A stretch of DNA of 64,000 bases from Streptomyces hygroscopicus (GCF_026168105.1 NZ_LBMW01000020.1:82942-146941), one strand, 5' to 3'. Counted from the stretch's first letter, positions 46,928 to 56,482 are shown. Notes: generated from the sequence alone by a model not told the origin. Made by a program: numbers and translations.

Positions 46928-47202
46928 TCTTTCAACGGGGGACCGACCGCGTGGGCGTGGCTCTGCCCCTTGCCCGACGTCTGTCCCACCGGGTCGCGCC
47001 GTTCGCGTCCGATCCGGCGGGCGGTCCCTCGAACGCCCGGGCGCAGGGCTGAACGCGCAGGCAAAGGACCGGCCGAGGACTCCGGGTGGGCCTGGGCGGT
47101 CGCACCGCCCATCGCGTACGGCCCCTCGAACGCGCAGGTCGTAGGACCCGCGGCGGACCCCGGTCCGGCCAAAACTCGGTGGGCACTGTCAGTGCCGGTC
47201 CG

Positions 47203-47214
47203 TAGGCTCGCCCG
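47203..47214 (+). promoter_or_regulatory. Promoter giving a leaderless ABC transcript
   Basis: A TAGGCT box (47203-47208) lies five bases before the GTG at 47214, the spacing of leaderless Streptomyces genes, and there is no ribosome site. The preceding 280 bp contain no gene. Confidence 0.6.
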
Positions 47215-49064
47215 TGATGCCCACACCACCTGTATCGCCCAAGGAACGTTCCGCCGTCCGCACCCTGCTGCGACTGTGGCCCTATGTGCGGCCGGTGCGA
47301 CTGCGGCTGTTCGCCGCCGCGTTCGTCGCGGTCGTCGCGTCGTGTGTCGGCCTGGTGATCCCGCTCGTCCTGAAGTGGCTGGTGGACGGGCCGGTGGCGG
47401 ACCGGGACCCGGCGGGTGTGTGGCTCGGCGCGCTGTATCTGCTGCTCCTCGGGATCGCCGAGGCGCTGCTGTTCGGGATACGGCGCTTGCTGGTCGCCCG
47501 GCCGTTGTCCCGGGTCGAGGCGGACATGCGGGCTGATCTCTACCGCCATCTGCAGCGGCTTCCGGTCGCCTTCCACGACCGCTGGCCGTCGGGGCAGCTG
47601 TTGTCGCGAGGCACGACGGATCTGATGCTGCTGCGTCAGTTCCTCGCCTTTCCACTTACGTTCCTCCTGGTCAACGCCGTGACGATTCTGGTCGGCGTGA
47701 TCATCATGCTGCTCCAGGACTGGACGCTCGGACTGGTCATCCTCGGGCCCGGCATCCCGGTGATGGTCATGTGCGCGGTCTTCGAGCGGCGGTACGCGCA
47801 GGTGGCGCGGCGGGCGCAGGACCAGGTGGGCGATCTGACCACCGTGGTCGAGGAGAGTGTGCTCGGCATCCGGATCGTCAAGGGGTTCGGGCGGCACCGC
47901 AGCCAGGCCCGGGCGTTCCGGGAACTGTCGGGGACGCTGCGCGGGACGGAGCTGGCGAAGGCTCGGCTGCTCGCCTCGATCTGGGCGGTCATCGTCACAC
48001 TGCCGGAGCTGGCGATCGGGGCGGCCCTGGTGCTGGGCACGGTACGAGTGGCCGACGGCGCCCTCTCCGCGGGGACGTTGGTGGCGTTCCTGTCCACGGC
48101 GCTGGCGCTGCGCTGGCCGGTGGACTCGATCGGCTTCCTGCTGGCGATGAGTCAGGAGGCGGCGACGGCGACGGAGCGATTCTTCGAAGTGATGGACGAG
48201 GAGCCGGAGCAGGACGCGGCCGCGCCCGTCCTCCCCCGAACCCACGCCTTCGCCGGCGGAGCAGGAGGAACCCCCGTCGACCCGGCGGCACGACCGCCCG
48301 CGGCCGCGCAGGACGGTCTCCGTTTCCACGGCATCCGGTTCCGCTACCCCGACGCCCCCTCCGGCTCCCCGCCCCTCCTCGACCGCATCGACCTCCACGT
48401 CCGCCCCGGCGAGACCATGGCCCTCGTCGGCGCCACCGGCAGCGGCAAGACCACGCTCACCGCGCTCATCCCCCGTCTGCACGAGGCCACCTCCGGCCGG
48501 ATCACCCTGGACGGCCGGGACATCACCGCCATGCCCCGCGAAACGCTGCGCGAACTCGTGGCCGTCGCCTTCGAGGAGCCCACCCTCTTCTCCGCCACCG
48601 TCGCCGACAACGTCCTCATGGGCGCCCCGGACTCCGCGGGCGACCGGGAGCTGGAGCGCGCCCTCGCGATCGCCCAGGCCGACTTCGCGCACGCCCTCCC
48701 CCAGGGCACCGGGACCCAGGTCGGCGAGCAGGGCCTGAGTCTGTCCGGCGGCCAGCGCCAGCGTCTCGCGCTGGCCCGCGCGGTCGTCGGCGGCCCCCGC
48801 TTCCTCGTCCTCGACGATCCCCTCTCCGCCCTGGACGTGCACACGGAGGCCGCGGTCGAGGCGGCGCTGCGCCGGGTGCTGGACGGGACGACCGCCCTGG
48901 TCGTCGCGCACCGCCCGTCCACGGTCCTGCTCGCCGACCGCGTCGCCCTGCTCTCCGGCGGCCGTATCGCCGCAGTCGGCACTCACCAGGAACTGCTGCG
49001 CACGAACGCCGAGTACGCCCATCTGATGTCCGGAGACTCCGAGAACAGCGAGGAGGCCCGATGA
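47214..49064 (+). CDS. ABC exporter subunit A (fused TMD-NBD)
   Basis: 616 aa half-transporter. Six membrane helices cover about residues 20-300; the NBD has Walker A VGATGSGKTT, signature LSGGQRQR and Walker B FLVLDDPLSALD. The Walker B catalytic position is Asp rather than Glu, so one ATP site should be degenerate. GTG 47214 (or ATG 47217) is the start. The stop overlaps the start of the partner (ATGA), so the two are coupled and form a heterodimer. The substrate is unknown; lipid or drug export is typical. Confidence 0.92.
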   Translation: MMPTPPVSPKERSAVRTLLRLWPYVRPVRLRLFAAAFVAVVASCVGLVIPLVLKWLVDGPVADRDPAGVWLGALYLLLLGIAEALLFGIRRLLVARPLSRVEADMRADLYRHLQRLPVAFHDRWPSGQLLSRGTTDLMLLRQFLAFPLTFLLVNAVTILVGVIIMLLQDWTLGLVILGPGIPVMVMCAVFERRYAQVARRAQDQVGDLTTVVEESVLGIRIVKGFGRHRSQARAFRELSGTLRGTELAKARLLASIWAVIVTLPELAIGAALVLGTVRVADGALSAGTLVAFLSTALALRWPVDSIGFLLAMSQEAATATERFFEVMDEEPEQDAAAPVLPRTHAFAGGAGGTPVDPAARPPAAAQDGLRFHGIRFRYPDAPSGSPPLLDRIDLHVRPGETMALVGATGSGKTTLTALIPRLHEATSGRITLDGRDITAMPRETLRELVAVAFEEPTLFSATVADNVLMGAPDSAGDRELERALAIAQADFAHALPQGTGTQVGEQGLSLSGGQRQRLALARAVVGGPRFLVLDDPLSALDVHTEAAVEAALRRVLDGTTALVVAHRPSTVLLADRVALLSGGRIAAVGTHQELLRTNAEYAHLMSGDSENSEEAR

Positions 49065-50986
49065 CGGCGCCCTTCCCCAAGCTCTCCGCCTCGTCCGAGC
49101 AGGGAAGACCCCGATCGACCGCGCCGGCCGGCGAGAACAGCGCGAACGGCGAGGACACAGCCGGGGGCCGGTCCGCCCCGGGGCCCGGCACCTGTGACGA
49201 TCCCTTCGACCGGGACACCCTCCCCACACCACCGGGCGCCACGGGCACGCTGCTGCGGTCACTGCTCGCCCCGCTCCGCGCCCGCACCCTCCTGACCTGC
49301 GTGCTGCTTCTGCTGCAGCAGGCCGCGGTGCAGGTGGGCCCGCTGCTGGTGGCCTACGCCCTCGACCGCGCCGTACCGGCGTTGCGGCACGGCGACCATG
49401 GTCCGCTGATCGCGGTGGCGGTCGCGTACCTGCTCTCCGCGGCGACGGCCGGCGGTCTGCAGTATGCGTTCATCGTCGCCTCCGCCCGCGTCAACCAGGA
49501 CGTGCTGCTCGATCTGCGGGGCCGGATCTTCCGCCACGCGCAGGCGCTGAGCATCGACTTCCACGAGCGTTACACCTCGGGCCGGCTGATCTCCCGCTCC
49601 ACGACGGACGTCGAGTCGCTGCGCGAACTGCTCAGCGAGGGCCTGCAGGAACTGGTCACGGTGATCCTGTCGTTCGTCTACATCTCGGCGATGCTCCTGT
49701 GGCTGGACCCCGGCCTGGGCGCGGTGGCGGTGGCGTCCCTCGTACCGCTGTACTGGCTGATCCGGCTCTACCGGCGCCGGGCGGGCCGGATCTTCCGCCG
49801 TCGGTCGACCGCGATCGCAGCGGTCATCGTGAAGTTCGCGGAGACGATGAACGGGATCCGGCCGGTGCGCGCGTTCCGCCGCGAGGAGGCCAACGACGCG
49901 GGCTTCCGCGTCCTGAACGAGCGGCACGCGCGGACCAATGGCGACGCGCTCCTGGAGATGGCCCGCTATGTGACCGGCTCCCGGCTGGTGGCCAACACGG
50001 CGGTGGCCGGAATTGTGCTGTGGGGTGCGTACCGGGTGGCGGAAGGCTCGCTGGCACTGGGTGTGCTGGCGGCCGCGGTTCTCTACCTCCGGCGCCTGTA
50101 CGACCCCATCGACCGGCTCGGCATGTTTCTCAACGCGTACCAGTCGGCCGCGGCCTCACTGGAGAAGATCGCGGGGCTGCTGGCACAGACGCCGTCGGTT
50201 CCCGAACCGTCCACGCCCCGGCGGCTTCCTCCCGCGGAGGGTGACCACCCTGGCCGCGAGGTCGTGTTCGAGGGCGTCCGGTTCGCGTACCGCACGGGCG
50301 GCGAGGTGCTGCCGAGCTTCTCGCTGACGTTGCCGGCCGGGCAGACGGTGGCCGTGGTCGGGGCGACGGGCGCCGGCAAGTCCACGCTCGCCAAACTGCT
50401 CGCCCGCTTCTACGACCCCTCCGACGGCAGGGTCCTGCTGGACGGCGTGGACCTGCGTGACCTCGCGCTGCCCGAACTGCGGCGAGGAGTGGTGATGGTG
50501 ACCCAGGAGGCGTTCCTGTTCTCCGGCACGATCGCCGAGAACATCGCGATCGGCCGCCCGGACGCGAGCCGCGAGGAGATCGAGCGGGCGGCGAAGGCGA
50601 TCGGTGCGCACGATTTCATCAGCGCGCTGCCCGAGGGCTACGACACCGACGTCCGCAAGCGCGGCGGTCGCATCTCGGCCGGGCAGCGCCAACTCGTCGC
50701 TTTTGCCCGGGCGTTGCTCGCCGACCCGGCGGTCCTGATCCTCGACGAGGCGACCAGCTCCCTGGACATCCCCGGCGAACGGGCCGTTCAGCGGGCGATG
50801 GTGACGGTACTGCGGGGTCGTACGGCAGTCGTGATCGCCCACCGGCTTTCCACGGTGGAGATCGCGGACCGGGTCCTGGTCATGGAGGGAGGCCGCATCG
50901 TCGAGGACGGCAGCCCCGCCGAACTGATCGCGGGGACGGGCCGTTTCGCCGACCTGCACCGGGCCTGGCGGGACAGCCTGGCCTGA
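49061..50986 (+). CDS. ABC exporter subunit B (fused TMD-NBD)
   Basis: 641 aa. A Pro/Ser-rich N-tail of about 60 residues precedes six membrane helices. The NBD has Walker A VGATGAGKST, a changed signature ISAGQRQ instead of LSGGQ, and a normal Walker B VLILDEATSSLD. In a heterodimer with subunit A this gives one canonical site (B Walker motifs with A LSGGQ) and one degenerate site (A Asp with B ISAGQ). ATG 49061 overlaps the partner's TGA. Confidence 0.93.
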   Translation: MTAPFPKLSASSEQGRPRSTAPAGENSANGEDTAGGRSAPGPGTCDDPFDRDTLPTPPGATGTLLRSLLAPLRARTLLTCVLLLLQQAAVQVGPLLVAYALDRAVPALRHGDHGPLIAVAVAYLLSAATAGGLQYAFIVASARVNQDVLLDLRGRIFRHAQALSIDFHERYTSGRLISRSTTDVESLRELLSEGLQELVTVILSFVYISAMLLWLDPGLGAVAVASLVPLYWLIRLYRRRAGRIFRRRSTAIAAVIVKFAETMNGIRPVRAFRREEANDAGFRVLNERHARTNGDALLEMARYVTGSRLVANTAVAGIVLWGAYRVAEGSLALGVLAAAVLYLRRLYDPIDRLGMFLNAYQSAAASLEKIAGLLAQTPSVPEPSTPRRLPPAEGDHPGREVVFEGVRFAYRTGGEVLPSFSLTLPAGQTVAVVGATGAGKSTLAKLLARFYDPSDGRVLLDGVDLRDLALPELRRGVVMVTQEAFLFSGTIAENIAIGRPDASREEIERAAKAIGAHDFISALPEGYDTDVRKRGGRISAGQRQLVAFARALLADPAVLILDEATSSLDIPGERAVQRAMVTVLRGRTAVVIAHRLSTVEIADRVLVMEGGRIVEDGSPAELIAGTGRFADLHRAWRDSLA

Positions 50987-51040
50987 GGGACCGGTTCCAG
51001 GATCCGCGGATCGGTGCGCAATGCCGGCTGAGGATGCGCA

Positions 51041-51545
51041 ATGAATACGCAAATCCGGGACGCGGTGCGCATTCAGTACAGTCCGTGGCCGCCGTTTTCG
51101 ATCTCTTGCGGTCTTTCGGGTCGGGGCACGCGTGGGCTCCGTACCGTCCAGAGCATGACGATACGGAGCTCGGGCACCACTCGTCATACACGCAAGGTTC
51201 CAACGGCGTCGATCCGGTACGAGGACGCGTCGGTACGTGAAGTGCCGGTACGACAGTTGCGGTCGGCGGACTTCGCGGAGTCGATGCCGTGGCGGGATGT
51301 CCGGTAGGTACACGGGATGACCCATTACTCGGGGAGATACGCGTCGGTGACGACGGGCGGGCACGTGGTCTATGAGAGTCGGTTGGAGCTGGACCGGCCG
51401 CTGCTGGCGGTTTTGATCCTGAGGTGCGGGGGACCTTCGCTCAGCCGTGTCGGCTGGCGGCTCGGGTCCGTGACCGGGTTCGGCACCATGTTCCGGGCTT
51501 TCTTGACGGGCCTGTCCGTCGGTGCCGCTGGTTCGTTGCCGTAGC
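51041..51545 (+). pseudogene. TnsA-like transposition endonuclease, decayed
   Basis: Forward frame: SIRYEDASVREVPVRQLRSA, FAESMPWRDVR, an in-frame TAG at 51305-51307, then MTHYSGRYASVTTGGHVVYE and SRLELDRPLL; after a frame change near 51410, FDPEVRGTFAQPCRLAARVR and RHHVPGF. This is the N-terminal half of the TnsA-like nuclease subunit known from Streptomyces Tn7-like elements. One nonsense codon, at least one frameshift and loss of the end make it inactive. No TnsB/TnsC-like gene is nearby. Confidence 0.72.
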
Positions 51546-51852
51546 GGAGTGATGGTGCTGGTCGGTGTCGTCGCTTCTGCTTTACGCCGACTCAGGTACT
51601 GCCATAATCGCGGCAGGCGGATCCATCGGACTGTGGATCTAGTTCTACCCAGGGGGCTTGTATCTCGTAAATCTGCCGGCATTGCTTGTCGTCGAGGGGC
51701 TTGCCCCTGGCACGTCCCGCTGATCAGAGCATGCGGCCATGCATCCTGTTCGCGGCGGTCCCCAGCCACCGCTCAAGCAGCGAACACCTGCGGTTGATCC
51801 GAAGTCCGTCCGCACCTCCTCACCAAAAACACCTACACGGAAAGCAGCTCAT
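51546..51852. other. Intergenic, about 300 bp
   Basis: It is less G/C-rich than its surroundings. I see no gene; it separates the transposase remnant from the two-gene unit and should hold its promoter. Confidence 0.4.
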
Positions 51853-52443
51853 ATGTCGAAGAGACTGGTCAGCGTATCTGACGGTCACCTCGTCTTCGGC
51901 GAGGCTGTGTCACGCATCGCCGAGTCACTGAACCCGCTCGGCGCCGCCGCCAGGCTTGTCGCCGAATCCTACGCCCTGACCACCGAGATGCGGCGAATCA
52001 ATCTGGAGAAGACCCAGGCCGCCGACAGCAAGGAGATCACCCTGGCGCTACTGGACCAACGCCGTCGGGAATCCTCCGGGATGCTACGACAGCAGCAACA
52101 GGAACTCGGCCAAGCCGACACCAGCGCGCAATCACTGCGGGAATGCATGGTCAACATGCAGCGTGAAACCGTCAAGCCCGGACTGGCGTCGGAGGAACGC
52201 ATCGCATACGTCGAATTGACCAAACACTTGACCACCATGCTTGTCCAGCATCACACGGAACAGGCAGGCGGCCTCGCGGTCGCCCTCGATCAACTGCTCA
52301 ACGGCGCCGGCGCAACAGCTCTCGCCCCGGCGTCACGCAATGCCGGATCACGGCAGCCGACAGCGCCGCGGCAGCGGCCCGGGCGGCATGACGCCGGGCA
52401 AACGCCGCGCACTGCAGGCCGTGATCGCGGGCGACGAGGGTGA
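51853..52443 (+). CDS. Protein of unknown function, predicted coiled coil
   Basis: 196 aa from ATG 51853 (weak GGAAAG upstream). Start SKRLVSVSDGHLVFGEAVSR; a long charged helical centre (YALTTEMRRINLEKTQAADS, then LLDQRRRESSGMLRQQQQEL) likely forms a coiled coil; an Arg/Pro/Gly-rich tail ends the protein. There is no signal or membrane segment. It is 17 bp upstream of a membrane/coiled-coil gene, so they are probably an operon. I do not recognise a family. Both follow a transposase remnant, which suggests horizontal transfer. Confidence 0.65.
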   Translation: MSKRLVSVSDGHLVFGEAVSRIAESLNPLGAAARLVAESYALTTEMRRINLEKTQAADSKEITLALLDQRRRESSGMLRQQQQELGQADTSAQSLRECMVNMQRETVKPGLASEERIAYVELTKHLTTMLVQHHTEQAGGLAVALDQLLNGAGATALAPASRNAGSRQPTAPRQRPGRHDAGQTPRTAGRDRGRRG

Positions 52444-52460
52444 CGGCGGGTCACTGAACT

Positions 52461-53540
52461 GTGCCCAGTAATCGTAACGGCGGCGCTGGTTGCGCCATCG
52501 CGCTACTCGTTGTCGGCGGCCTGTTCTTCGGCGTTCCAGTGACGATGATCCTGGCGGCACCGGCGCTCGCGGCCCGCATCGAGTTCAGTGGTGCGCATAG
52601 TCTGGCGCCCTACCTGCGGGAATGGCTGTGGGCGTCGATCGCCTCGCCGCTGCTGGCCGTGGCACTGGTCCGGCTGGTCCTCCCTGCGAAAGGCCGGCTT
52701 CGCAGCCGGTCAGTGCCCGCGGTGAAACGTTGGCTCGGCCTGCTCGCGCGGGCCGCATTCGTGCTCGGTGTGATCAACGTTGCCGTCTTCGTCCAGTTGA
52801 CCGACGCGGGGCGCACCGACCACGTCATCGCGAACGGGCTACCACTGTTCACTCTCGCGGCTGTGCTCGGCATCGCCACGCTCATCGCGATCTCGGTGTT
52901 CGACCGTCGGACGCCCGTCTCCGTCCAGGAGATCCACGCCGCAACCGCGGAAGCGAAGCGGGCACTGAGTCGGGTCCGCGCTGAGAACGAGCGGGTACGC
53001 CGACAGGCCGAGCAGGTACAGGCGCGACTGGCGAAGCTCCGCGCTCGAGCTGCCGGTCCGGCCGACGGTTCGACTCACTCCACCAGCGGACGGGCGAGGG
53101 ACAAAAAGAATGATCGCCGACAGTCAGCCCGATCCGATCTCGATTTCCACGCCCTTCGCATCTTCCACCGCGAGTCGTATCTCTGTGCCGACACCGCGCA
53201 TGTGGCGTACCAGTCCGCGCAAACGTCGCTGCGGACGATGTCGTATGTAGTGCGGCGAGCGCAGATCGGTACGCAGATCTGGCTGCCGACGAGCCGCGCG
53301 TCGAAGGTGGCACGCGCTGAGATGCGAGACGCCGCAACGCATCTGGCGCGGTCGCATGGCGAGCTACGGACACAGGTCGACCAGGGATTGGGCCTGGTAC
53401 GTACCCTTAATGCCAACACCTCCGATCTCAAACACGAGATCCGCGACAACTACGGTGAGGACGGCCGGTCGTGGTTCGAGGCACTCGAACAGCGCATCGC
53501 AGAAGCTCGAGCCGAGCGTCGCGCGAGCCGCATCGGCTGA
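52461..53540 (+). CDS. Membrane protein with long cytoplasmic coiled coil, unknown function
   Basis: 359 aa, GTG 52461. Four hydrophobic segments occupy about residues 10-145 (AIALLVVGGLFFGVPVTMIL; WLWASIASPLLAVALVRLVL; LLARAAFVLGVINVAVFVQL; LPLFTLAAVLGIATLIAISV). After residue 150 a long charged helix (EIHAATAEAKRALSRVRAEN, RVRRQAEQVQARLAKLRARA), a basic linker, and a second helical region up to 359 follow. It looks like a membrane anchor with a coiled-coil arm. Its partner upstream is also coiled-coil-like. Not recognised; a phage-defence or cell-surface role is speculation. Confidence 0.7.
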   Translation: MPSNRNGGAGCAIALLVVGGLFFGVPVTMILAAPALAARIEFSGAHSLAPYLREWLWASIASPLLAVALVRLVLPAKGRLRSRSVPAVKRWLGLLARAAFVLGVINVAVFVQLTDAGRTDHVIANGLPLFTLAAVLGIATLIAISVFDRRTPVSVQEIHAATAEAKRALSRVRAENERVRRQAEQVQARLAKLRARAAGPADGSTHSTSGRARDKKNDRRQSARSDLDFHALRIFHRESYLCADTAHVAYQSAQTSLRTMSYVVRRAQIGTQIWLPTSRASKVARAEMRDAATHLARSHGELRTQVDQGLGLVRTLNANTSDLKHEIRDNYGEDGRSWFEALEQRIAEARAERRASRIG

Positions 53541-53548
53541 CGACCGCG

Positions 53549-53674
53549 TCAGGCTTCGGTCGTTCGGGTGCGGTACGCGCCCACGTTGAGCCAGTAGCGG
53601 AACGCCCGCTCATGGTTATCGATCCACACCACCCGGTTACTCAAAGACCCTTGTCCGATGGCATGAATCTCCAC
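53549..53674 (-). other. Possible small ORF or gene remnant
   Basis: The reverse frame ending at 53549 reads VEIHAIGQGSLSNRVVWIDN, HERAFRYWLNVGAYRTRTTE, A. From a GTG near 53674 that is about 40 aa; the composition is protein-like (W, Y, F, N at natural frequency) rather than out-of-frame. There is no clear ribosome site. It may be the C-terminus of a lost gene. Confidence 0.35.
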
Positions 53675-53947
53675 GTGCTGACGGCCGACTACCCTGCATT
53701 GCCCACAGCCCTCGCTCTGCCCCGCCTTGCTTTCGCTGAGCAGGGCACCGCCGTGGGATCAGCAGGGCATGAAGAACTGTCCGCGGTAGCCGATGAGCTG
53801 ACCAAGGACGGCACCGTGACATCGATCCGCCCCACGATCCGCGCCGGTCACAAGACGATCATCGCTGCCCTTGCCCGACGCGTTCGAAGCGCTGAGCAAC
53901 CTCCACTCCCCACACTCATCGAGATGCCCGAGGACAACTCACAGTGA
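53663..53947 (+). CDS. Possible small protein, unknown
   Basis: 94 aa from ATG 53663 (NLHVLTADYPALPTALALPR, then VADELTKDGTVTSIRPTIRA...LIEMPEDNSQ). Codon bias is moderate and there is no good ribosome site; it overlaps the start of the reverse small ORF. Uncertain gene; no family recognised. Confidence 0.35.
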   Translation: MNLHVLTADYPALPTALALPRLAFAEQGTAVGSAGHEELSAVADELTKDGTVTSIRPTIRAGHKTIIAALARRVRSAEQPPLPTLIEMPEDNSQ

Positions 53948-54413
53948 ACAGAAGGAGAAACCAGCGTCTGGCGGGCATTCCGGTGCTGACACCCGGCTTC
54001 ACCATACGGCGTTCGGGTCGGCCATTCAGTAGCAGCTCGCCGCACCTCTTGGCGGCGGGGCCGGAACACCGCGGTGTTCCGGCCCCGTTGTTCACATTCG
54101 CGGAGAACCCGGGGCGCCGCCCGTTCGCAGGCGGGAGCACACCGGTGGCGCGCATCTGAACGGTCCGTATAGCGAACGTGACCATCCGGGCAACGGACGA
54201 CTTCCGGCCAAGTTATTGATGCGCTCCTGACAATGTGAGCGGTCTCTGCCACGCTTCCCAGGGCCCCTTCACAGCAACCCCACAGATGCGCCGCTGTGCC
54301 GTGGGCCATGACCTTCACGCAACTGGTTCCGCGTTCCGCCTGTACTGCCCGGACGGCCCCCTTCCGTCCGGTCTCCCCTGGCCGCGCGATCCGCGGCCGT
54401 GCAGAAGGAGTCA
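53948..54413. other. Gap of about 465 bp
   Basis: I see no gene; it holds the palindromic hairpin at 54056-54087 and the promoter region of the M4 protease gene. Confidence 0.4.
54056..54087. terminator. Perfect palindromic hairpin
   Basis: CGGGGCCGGAACACC and GGTGTTCCGGCCCCG are 15-bp arms around a GC dinucleotide, followed by TTGTTC. It is a likely terminator for forward transcription from the two-gene unit. Confidence 0.8.
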
Positions 54414-56459
54414 GTGTTGAGAAGCAGTTCCTCTCGCAGACGCACCTCCCACATCCCCTCCCCTCGTGCCGCGGCCGTCGCCCTCGCCGGCGTCTCCGCC
54501 CTGCTGGCCGCCGCCATCCAGTCGGGCGCCGCGAGCGCCGCCCCGGCCCAGCCCGCCGCCGGGAAGATGAACCCGGCCCACACGGCGTTGAGGCTCTCCC
54601 CCTCACAGCGCGCAGAACTGCTGCGCGACGCCGACGCGGCGAAGGCGGCCACCGCCCGCGCGATCGGGCTCGGCGCACAGGAGAAGCTGACCGTCCGTGA
54701 CGTCGTCAAGGACTCCGACGGCACGCTTCACACCCGCTACGACCGCACCTACGCCGGCCTGCCGGTTCTCGGCGGCGACCTGGTCGTCGACACGGCGAGG
54801 TCCGGCAAGACCGAGCGGGTCATCAAGGCCACCCAGGCCACCATCAAGGTCTCTTCGCTCACGCCCGCCGTCGCCGCCTCGACGGCGGAGAAGCAGGCGG
54901 TGTCCGCAGCCAGGGCGGCGGGCTCGACGAAGACCGGCGCCGACGGCGCACCCCGCAAGGTGATCTGGGCTGCGAGCGGCAAGCCGGTCCTGGCGTACGA
55001 GACGGTGGTCGGCGGCCTCCAGGACGACGGCACCCCGAACGAGCTGCACGTCATCACCGACGCCGCCACCGGCAAGGAACTCTTCCGCTACCAGGGCATC
55101 AAGAACGGCATCGGCAACACCCAGTACAGCGGCCAGGTCACGCTGACCACGACGCAGTCCGGGTCGACGTACACGCTGAACGACGGGTCGCGCGGCGGAC
55201 ACAAGACGTACAACCTCAACCACGGCTCGTCCGGCACCGGCACGCTGTTCTCGCAGACGAACGACACCTGGGGCAACGGCACCACGTCGAACGCCGCGAC
55301 CGCGGGCGCCGACGCGCATTACGGTGCGCAGGAGACCTGGGACTTCTACAAGAACACCTTCGGCCGCAGCGGCATCAAGAACGACGGCACGGCGGCCTAC
55401 TCCCGGGTCCACTACGGCAACTCGTACGTGAACGCGTTCTGGGACGACAGCTGCTTCTGCATGACGTACGGCGACGGCTCCGGCAACGCCGATCCGCTGA
55501 CCTCGCTGGACGTGGCCGGCCACGAGATGAGCCACGGCGTCACCTCCAACACCGCCGGCCTCGAGTACAGCGATGAGTCCGGCGGCCTGAACGAGGCCAC
55601 CTCCGACATCATGGGCACGGGCGTCGAGTTCTACGCGAACAACAGCTCGGACCCCGGTGACTACCTCATCGGCGAGAAGATCAACATCAACGGCGACGGC
55701 ACCCCGCTGCGCTACATGGACCAGCCCAGCAAGGACGGCTCGTCCAAGGACAGCTGGTACTCGGGGATCGGGTCCGTCGACGTCCACTACTCGTCCGGGC
55801 CCGCCAACCACTTCTTCTACCTGCTGAGCGAGGGCAGCGGCGCCAAGGTCATCAACGGCGTCAGCTACAACTCGCCGACGGCGGACGGCCTTCCGGTCAC
55901 CGGCATAGGCCGTGACAAGGCGCTGCAGATCTGGTATCGGGCACTCACCACGAAGTTCACCTCGACCACCGACTACGCGGCGGCCCGCACCGGGACCCTG
56001 GCTGCAGCGGGCGAGCTGTACGGCACCTCCGGTGCCGAGTACAAGGCGGTGCAGGACGCGTGGGCGGCGGTCGCGGTCGGATCGCGCTCCGGCGGCGGAG
56101 GCGGGGGCGGCAGCTCCTACGAGAACACGACCCCGGTGTCCATTCCGGACAACGGGCCCGCGGTCACCTCGTCGATCACCGTGTCCGGCAGGAGCGGAAA
56201 CGCGCCGAGCAACCTCCAGGTGACGGTGGACATCACGCACACCTGGCGGGGTGACCTGGTCATCGATCTGGTGGGCCCCTCCGGCACCTCGTACCGCCTG
56301 AAGAACTTCAGCTCGACCGACTCGGCGGACGACGTGAAGGCCACCTACACCGTCAACGCGTCCTCCCAACCCGCCAACGGCACCTGGAAGTTGAAGGTCC
56401 AGGACAAGGCGGCGGAGGACGTCGGCACGATCAACAGCTGGAAGCTGACCTTCCCGTAA
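54414..56459 (+). CDS. Secreted M4 (thermolysin-like) metalloprotease with C-terminal P domain
   Basis: About 681 aa. A long Tat/Sec-like signal (SSSSRRRTSHIPSPRAAAVALAG...ASAAP) is followed by FTP and PepSY propeptide domains (LHTRYDRTYAGLPVLGGDLVV; PRKVIWAASGKPVLAYETVVGG). The M4 domain has the zinc site HEMSH (about residue 370) and GLNEATSDIMG with the third ligand. A Gly-rich linker leads to a proprotein-convertase P domain (about 565-681). Start choice is open: AAGGAG at 54405-54410 can serve GTG 54414 or TTG 54417; the GTG at 54399 lies before it. It is probably an extracellular neutral protease. Confidence 0.93.
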   Translation: MLRSSSSRRRTSHIPSPRAAAVALAGVSALLAAAIQSGAASAAPAQPAAGKMNPAHTALRLSPSQRAELLRDADAAKAATARAIGLGAQEKLTVRDVVKDSDGTLHTRYDRTYAGLPVLGGDLVVDTARSGKTERVIKATQATIKVSSLTPAVAASTAEKQAVSAARAAGSTKTGADGAPRKVIWAASGKPVLAYETVVGGLQDDGTPNELHVITDAATGKELFRYQGIKNGIGNTQYSGQVTLTTTQSGSTYTLNDGSRGGHKTYNLNHGSSGTGTLFSQTNDTWGNGTTSNAATAGADAHYGAQETWDFYKNTFGRSGIKNDGTAAYSRVHYGNSYVNAFWDDSCFCMTYGDGSGNADPLTSLDVAGHEMSHGVTSNTAGLEYSDESGGLNEATSDIMGTGVEFYANNSSDPGDYLIGEKININGDGTPLRYMDQPSKDGSSKDSWYSGIGSVDVHYSSGPANHFFYLLSEGSGAKVINGVSYNSPTADGLPVTGIGRDKALQIWYRALTTKFTSTTDYAAARTGTLAAAGELYGTSGAEYKAVQDAWAAVAVGSRSGGGGGGGSSYENTTPVSIPDNGPAVTSSITVSGRSGNAPSNLQVTVDITHTWRGDLVIDLVGPSGTSYRLKNFSSTDSADDVKATYTVNASSQPANGTWKLKVQDKAAEDVGTINSWKLTFP

Positions 56460-56482
56460 ACCGCTCTCCGAGCGGCACGGGC

